From Bacteroides sp. (GTDB lineage: Bacteria; Bacteroidota; Bacteroidia; Bacteroidales; Muribaculaceae), in contig JAAVDD010000003.1 in NCBI GenBank assembly GCA_014801985.1, forward strand, positions 28,653 to 73,697: a DNA stretch of 45,045 nucleotides, read 5' to 3'. How positions within the stretch are numbered: position 1 is the first letter of the stretch; every line of letters starts with the position of its first letter. Position numbers and translations under genes: made by a program. The notes beneath the pieces were generated by a model that searched no databases, had not been told where the DNA came from, and saw only the letters and a list, made by a program, of their open reading frames with translations. Positions 40,615 to 45,045 of this stretch are shown here, one piece after another.

Positions 40615-41768
40615 TATTTATGCAATTTATTGCGTTTAAAATTCTCAATTGTATATTCATATACATTTTTCACCTTTGCTGCCATATCCTCTCCTCTGAA
40701 CCTTAGTGCATACTCCTTTCCGGCCTGTGTCATCATTCTTGTGGCTGCGGGGTCGCTCAGAAGGGCATGAACAGCCTGAACCATGTCGGAAGGGTCATCA
40801 GGATTGATATAGAGAGTGTCGGGACCTCCGGCTTCTTCAAGGCAGCTCCCGGTGGCGGCAATCACGGGGCGTCCGCTTTCGAGAGCCTCAAGCACAGGGA
40901 TGCCGAATCCTTCGTAGCGAGAGGGATATAGCACAATCTCGGCGCCCTGATTAATTCCGGGAAGATCCTTGAATGGAAGTCCTTCGAGGAAAAGGATGCG
41001 GTCTGTCACCCCGCTTTCAGCTGCCAGACGCTCGATATAGCTCTTATAGCCATGATGGTCTTTACCCACCACCACCAGACTCATGTCGGGGGAGATGTTG
41101 TTAAGAGCGCGAACTGAGATCTCAAGGTTCTTTCGCTTCTCTATAGTGCCGACCTGCAGCAGGTAGCGTTGCGGCAATCGTAGACGCGAGCGAAGCTCAC
41201 GCAGCTCCTCCGCGCTCCATTGGCGTCGGAACTGAGGGTCGCAACCCTGATAGACCACCGTCACTTTTTCCGGCTCTATGTCGTATAGCTCCGCCACGTC
41301 ATCCTTGGTGCGTTGCGAAACTGCGATGATATGGTCGGCATTGCGGCAGCTGCGGCCATACTTAAAATCATACATCCATCTGTCGATAGGCTTATAGCAG
41401 CCGGGAAGCCGACGGTAGATCACATCATGCATCGTCACAACAGACGGCACTCCCCCGGATCGGATGTTGAGCGGCAGTTCGTTGCTCAGGCCGTGAAAGA
41501 TATCCACCTTGTCGGCACGCAGATGGTTGGTGATTCCGAAGGTGCGCCATAGACTCCCTTTCAATCCCTGGGGTGCCGGATAGCGAAATTCCACATTCGG
41601 AAGTTTACGTATTTTGTCAAGCCGGGGGCCGGACCCCTCTTTGGGAGTATACAGCAAGAGGGTATCGCCCGGATTCTCCTCGGCGATCCCCTCTACTATA
41701 AATCGGGAATAGTTGCCTAATCCCGTCATATTGTTTACGGCGCGTTTGCCGTCGTATCCTATTATCAT
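40614..41768 (-). CDS. Family 4 glycosyltransferase
   Basis: A 384-residue GT-B glycosyltransferase, probably of the mannosyl- or rhamnosyl-type GT4 group that builds surface polysaccharide. The N-terminal half shows GYDGKRAVNNMTGLGNYSRF and DIFHGLSNELPL, with TMHDVIYRRLPGCY. The C-terminal half has LLQVGTIEKRKN and the donor-binding PSRYEGFGIPVLEALESGRP with the E-x7-E pair. There is no membrane segment. One base separates it from the acyltransferase gene (TGA-C-ATG), so the two act together or are at least co-translated. Donor and acceptor are unknown. Confidence 0.9.
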   Translation of the reverse strand: MIIGYDGKRAVNNMTGLGNYSRFIVEGIAEENPGDTLLLYTPKEGSGPRLDKIRKLPNVEFRYPAPQGLKGSLWRTFGITNHLRADKVDIFHGLSNELPLNIRSGGVPSVVTMHDVIYRRLPGCYKPIDRWMYDFKYGRSCRNADHIIAVSQRTKDDVAELYDIEPEKVTVVYQGCDPQFRRQWSAEELRELRSRLRLPQRYLLQVGTIEKRKNLEISVRALNNISPDMSLVVVGKDHHGYKSYIERLAAESGVTDRILFLEGLPFKDLPGINQGAEIVLYPSRYEGFGIPVLEALESGRPVIAATGSCLEEAGGPDTLYINPDDPSDMVQAVHALLSDPAATRMMTQAGKEYALRFRGEDMAAKVKNVYEYTIENFKRNKLHK

Positions 41769-41769
41769 G

Positions 41770-42930
41770 TCAGCAGGCGAATATAATCTTATGGATTCTC
41801 GGTTTGATCTTCAGCAGAGCATCGACTCCAAGCACTGTGAGCACTATCCCCATGGATATGAAAGTCACGATTGGTATCTCAGCCCAGGCCCCGGCCTTTA
41901 TGCCGCCGACAAGCCATGGAAGGTCGAGATCGTGCAGCAGGCGGATGATGAAATAATGGAAGAGATAGATGGGGAGTGTATTCTTGCCTATATACTTGAG
42001 CAGACGGCCTATGGCCTGATGTCCGTTGAAGAACCTTCTCAGATAGAGGAAAAGGGTGATGGAGAAGAGTATCCCGGTGCAGGCAGCTACATAGAACAAC
42101 CAAAGTGGCACACGGAAACGGGGGGTGTACCAGAATACGAGGAACGTCATCAACGCCACCATAATCCCTATGCCTCGGCGGGATAGAAAGCTCCATATCC
42201 GGGTGTCATAGCATCGGGCGGCAGCCCCTAAATAGAAAAATACTTGATATTTCATCAGATGTGTGAGGCTGAAGAGCTCGCAGATGCCTTTGACGGTTGC
42301 GGGGCTTTTTGGGGTGACGGCTTGTGAGAAACCCCATTCTGCCAGACCGCAGATTGCAGCCAGCGCAAGGAAGATTATTCCCTGGCGTCCTTTTGATATC
42401 TTGGTTGAGGATAGGAGATAATTGATAAGGGCGAATATGCAGAATACTTCAACGAGCACGAATGTGAACCAGTATCCCGACTTGAATTCGCTTGTGGAAT
42501 TCTTGATTGCCGAATTGAAGAAAGCACCTAAGAATTCTCCGATACCGTTGAAATTTCCCATGTAAGCCACCTCAAAGAGAATGAACCCTATGAAGATGAA
42601 GGCTGTCGGGAGGAGTTGGCGGTGCCATCTGTTGGATAGTCGTTTCTTAAGTTTGCTCCGGTCGAAGCTGAATGAGTAGGCGAAGAATCCGCTTATGAAG
42701 AAGAATAGCGGCATCCGGAAGAGTTGCAGCGTCATGGCGGTGTAGGTGGTGACATTCAAACTCATCACAAGCACATGCCAATAGACCACTAAAATCATAG
42801 TCACTCCACGCAGGCCGTCGATGAAATCGAGGCGTCCCTCAGTCTGCGACGAAGTATTGTCTCCGTAGGGCTGTAAAAGGAAATCGCGTGTAGCTGTAAA
42901 GTAATTTCTAATATTCAAAGTCATTTTCAT
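41770..42930 (-). CDS. Acyltransferase 3 family membrane protein
   Basis: A 386-residue protein with about ten membrane helices. RLDFIDGLRGVTMILVVYWH (33-52) is the acyltransferase 3 (OafA/NodX) signature with the conserved Arg pair and catalytic-type His52. Such proteins transfer acetyl or other acyl groups to surface glycans. It is coupled to the downstream glycosyltransferase gene, which suggests modification of a polysaccharide or glycolipid. The start could be Met1 or Met3. No consensus promoter is seen in the 196-bp divergent region with purF. Confidence 0.88.
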   Translation of the reverse strand: MKMTLNIRNYFTATRDFLLQPYGDNTSSQTEGRLDFIDGLRGVTMILVVYWHVLVMSLNVTTYTAMTLQLFRMPLFFFISGFFAYSFSFDRSKLKKRLSNRWHRQLLPTAFIFIGFILFEVAYMGNFNGIGEFLGAFFNSAIKNSTSEFKSGYWFTFVLVEVFCIFALINYLLSSTKISKGRQGIIFLALAAICGLAEWGFSQAVTPKSPATVKGICELFSLTHLMKYQVFFYLGAAARCYDTRIWSFLSRRGIGIMVALMTFLVFWYTPRFRVPLWLFYVAACTGILFSITLFLYLRRFFNGHQAIGRLLKYIGKNTLPIYLFHYFIIRLLHDLDLPWLVGGIKAGAWAEIPIVTFISMGIVLTVLGVDALLKIKPRIHKIIFAC

Positions 42931-43076
42931 ATAAGAGAAGAGTAAAAATGAGAATGCTCATCCTTTTGTAACGTTGATTGATCGGATTTATTGTATATCA
43001 TGGAGTTTTATTGTTCGTGATTGATGAAATCAATATTCCCGCAGCCATCTATAATCCTCCTGTCGCATATTTTCTA

Positions 43077-43107
43077 TTGCATATTTTCAGCTATAATCGT
43101 AACTTTG
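43077..43107 (+). promoter_or_regulatory. purF promoter
   Basis: TTG (43077-43079), 20 bases, TAACTTTG (43100-43107) on the plus strand match the Bacteroidetes consensus closely. The expected start near 43113 leaves a leader of only about 14 nt before the ATG at 43127, with no Shine-Dalgarno sequence. Confidence 0.7.
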
Positions 43108-43126
43108 CAGAAGATTTCAATTACTT

Positions 43127-45001
43127 ATGGAACTGATAAAGCATGAATGCGGAATAGCCATGATCCGCCTTCTGAAGCCCCTCTCCTATTATGAAGAGAA
43201 ATATGGCACCTCGATGTATGGTCTGAACAAGCTCTATCTCCTTATGGAAAAGGAACATAACCGTGGGCAGGAGGCCGCTGGGGTAGGCTCCGTGAAGCTT
43301 GATGCCATTCCCGGTTATGAATATATCTTCCGAGAGCGCGCGCAAGGCTCCGATGCAATCCAGACAATATTCGCTTCCATCGGGAGTCAGATCGACGAGG
43401 CTCGCCGACGTGGTGAACCGGTCGAGGAACTCCCTTTCATCGGAGAGGTCTATATGGGGCATCTCCGCTACAGCACCACGGGACGCTCCGGAATGAATTA
43501 CGTGCACCCCTTTATGAGACGCAACAACTGGTCGGCCCGTAACCTTCTCCTATGTGGCAATTTCAATATGACAAATGTCGACGAGATTTTCGAGCAGATT
43601 ACGGCAGTGGGTCAGCATCCGCGCCTTTACGCCGACACATTCCTTCTTCTCGAACAGCTCGGCCATGCCCTTGACCGCGAGAATGAGCGTCTTTTCAAGA
43701 TTCATCATGACGCGGGTCTTACTGCCCTCTCCCTATCCGCTGCGATTGCACGCGATCTCAATGTATCGAATATGCTTCATCGCTGTGCTCCCACATGGGA
43801 TGGCGGTTATGTGATCTGCGGTATCGTTGGAAACGGTGATATGTGGGCCATGCGTGATCCTAATGGCATTCGGCCCGCTTTCTACTACCGCAATGAGGAG
43901 ATTGTGGTTGTGGCCAGTGAACGCCCCGTGATTCAGACTGCCTTTGATCTGCAGGTCTCTGATGTGAAGGAGCTGCTTCCCGGAGAGGCAATAATCGTCG
44001 ACCGCGACGGCTCGTCACGTATAGAACAGATTCTACCTGCCGGAGAAAACAAACGCTGTTCTTTCGAGCGTATCTATTTCTCACGCGGCTCAGATGAGGA
44101 TATATATCGCGAGCGCAAGCAATTGGGTATGAATCTTGTGCCGCAGGTGCTAAAGGCGGTGAATAATGACATAGACAACACTGTCATCTCCTTCATTCCC
44201 AACACGGCGGAAGTGGCTTTCTACGGACTCGTCGAGGGTATAGAACATCATCTTATAAAATCGAAGATAGATGAGATTCAGCGTCTGTCGGCTATTGGCG
44301 CACTGACCGACCGCAACATACGTGATGTGCTCACCCATCGGGTGCGCAAGGAGAAAGTGGCTATCAAGGATATCAAGTTGCGCACATTCATCGCCGAAGG
44401 CAATACTCGCAATGATCTGGCGGCTCACGTCTATGACATTACATACGGCTCCATCCGCCCCGGCGACAATCTCGTGGCTATTGACGACAGTATAGTGCGC
44501 GGCACGACCCTGCGCGAGTCTATCCTCCGAATCCTCGACCGCCTCTCGCCACGTAAACTCATCATCGTTTCCTCTTCTCCGCAGGTGCGTTATCCGGATT
44601 GCTACGGTATCGATATGAGCCGCATGGCGGAATTTATAGCTTTCCGGGCTGCAATAGAACTTCTCAGAGAGCGTGGAATGAGCTATGTGATAGATTCCGT
44701 ATATCATAAATGCAAAGCGCAGGAGAACCTGCCGAAGGAGGAGTGTGTAAATTATGTGAAGGAGATCTACGCCCCTTTCACGGATGAAGATATTGCGGCA
44801 AAGATTGCCGATCTTCTGAAGCCGGAAGGTGTGAAGGCAGAGGTGGAGATAGTATATCAAACTGTGGAGAATATGCACCGTGCCATCCCTGATCATCCCG
44901 GTGACTGGTACTTTACAGGCGACTATCCCACCCCCGGCGGAAATCGCCTTGTCTCCAAGGCATTCATCAATTACTATGAAGGTTTTGCAGACAAGAGATA
45001 A
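43127..45001 (+). CDS. purF: Amidophosphoribosyltransferase (large Bacteroidetes PurF form)
   Basis: Transfers the amide of glutamine to PRPP, giving phosphoribosylamine, the first step of purine synthesis. The 624 residues are longer than the usual ~470-510. The glutaminase domain begins HECGIAMIRL, so the nucleophile Cys8 would be exposed by removing a 7-residue propeptide, as in the B. subtilis enzyme. MGHLRYSTTGRSG and LLLCGNFNMTN follow. The phosphoribosyl domain has VAIDDSIVRGTTLRES (PRPP loop) and SSPQVRYPDCYGIDM. The extra length is in the glutaminase domain and at the C-terminus. A second, canonical PurF elsewhere in the genome cannot be excluded. The remaining 44 bases of the window contain nothing recognisable. 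Confidence 0.9.
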   Translation: MELIKHECGIAMIRLLKPLSYYEEKYGTSMYGLNKLYLLMEKEHNRGQEAAGVGSVKLDAIPGYEYIFRERAQGSDAIQTIFASIGSQIDEARRRGEPVEELPFIGEVYMGHLRYSTTGRSGMNYVHPFMRRNNWSARNLLLCGNFNMTNVDEIFEQITAVGQHPRLYADTFLLLEQLGHALDRENERLFKIHHDAGLTALSLSAAIARDLNVSNMLHRCAPTWDGGYVICGIVGNGDMWAMRDPNGIRPAFYYRNEEIVVVASERPVIQTAFDLQVSDVKELLPGEAIIVDRDGSSRIEQILPAGENKRCSFERIYFSRGSDEDIYRERKQLGMNLVPQVLKAVNNDIDNTVISFIPNTAEVAFYGLVEGIEHHLIKSKIDEIQRLSAIGALTDRNIRDVLTHRVRKEKVAIKDIKLRTFIAEGNTRNDLAAHVYDITYGSIRPGDNLVAIDDSIVRGTTLRESILRILDRLSPRKLIIVSSSPQVRYPDCYGIDMSRMAEFIAFRAAIELLRERGMSYVIDSVYHKCKAQENLPKEECVNYVKEIYAPFTDEDIAAKIADLLKPEGVKAEVEIVYQTVENMHRAIPDHPGDWYFTGDYPTPGGNRLVSKAFINYYEGFADKR

Positions 45002-45045
45002 CCCTGTGTCCGCGTAATAATCACGATTAAAGCCGGCTGCGCATT

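Noticed and set aside
44150..44896. 248-codon open frame antisense to purF
   Set aside because: A shadow of the purF reading frame with low-complexity His/Ile/Leu-rich translation and no family resemblance.
1..45045. Mobile elements, prophage or defence islands
   Set aside because: No transposase, integrase, att-like repeats or defence domains; gene content and composition are housekeeping throughout.

Overview
This window is a chromosomal housekeeping stretch from a member of the Bacteroidales, most plausibly a gut Muribaculaceae-type organism (the family is an inference; the order is much safer). The evidence is the dcw gene order without murF or ddl, an FtsL-like protein of the Bacteroidetes type, a fused gamma-alpha 2-oxoacid:ferredoxin oxidoreductase, a large PurF homologue, a viroplasmin-type RNase H, Shine-Dalgarno-poor start sites, and several promoters of the Bacteroidetes form TTTG-N19..21-TAnnTTTG. 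Base composition looks even across the window and I see no insertion sequence, phage, integron or CRISPR array.

Layout. 1-2374 (minus): folD followed by the first 493 codons of topA, which starts at GTG and runs off the left edge. 2572-8123 (minus): a likely operon of a Na/Pi cotransporter, mannose-1-phosphate guanylyltransferase, a thioredoxin-like lipoprotein without a CXXC, and the ComM/YifB AAA+ protein. 8281-10130 (plus): folA overlapping a glycosyltransferase by ATGA. 10164-10378: a compact tRNA-Asp unit on the minus strand with its own consensus promoter and terminator. 10387-14323 (minus): gyrB, fabF and acpP with clear intrinsic terminators and several RNA hairpins around acpP. 14362-17449 (minus): korA-korB with a consensus promoter and a 24-bp terminal inverted repeat. 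17481-19411: a secreted endonuclease I with a possible C-terminal sorting domain. 19426-24905 (minus): queG, RNase H, pdxB, a membrane protein and a THUMP-domain RNA methyltransferase with an Arg/Gly/Asp repeat tail, closely packed. 24957-40312 (minus): the dcw cluster rsmH-ftsL-ftsI-murE-mraY-murD-ftsW-murG-murC-ftsQ-ftsA-ftsZ, with no mraZ at its head. 40614-42930 (minus): a glycosyltransferase and an acyltransferase. 43127-45001 (plus): a PurF-like amidotransferase.

How the genes fit together. rsmH to ftsZ supplies the peptidoglycan precursor pathway and the divisome as one co-directional block. acpP/fabF makes fatty acids. korAB links central metabolism to ferredoxin. folD/folA handle one-carbon carriers, and PurF needs the folate pathway downstream. 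manC and the glycosyltransferases and acyltransferase feed surface glycans.

I did not find an evident new multi-gene system. The most unusual signals are non-coding or low-complexity: a structured leader upstream of acpP, a 15-bp hairpin between acpP and fabF that pairs fully only on the mRNA strand, a 24-bp inverted repeat after korB, and the 36-bp tandem repeat encoding the tail of the RNA methyltransferase.
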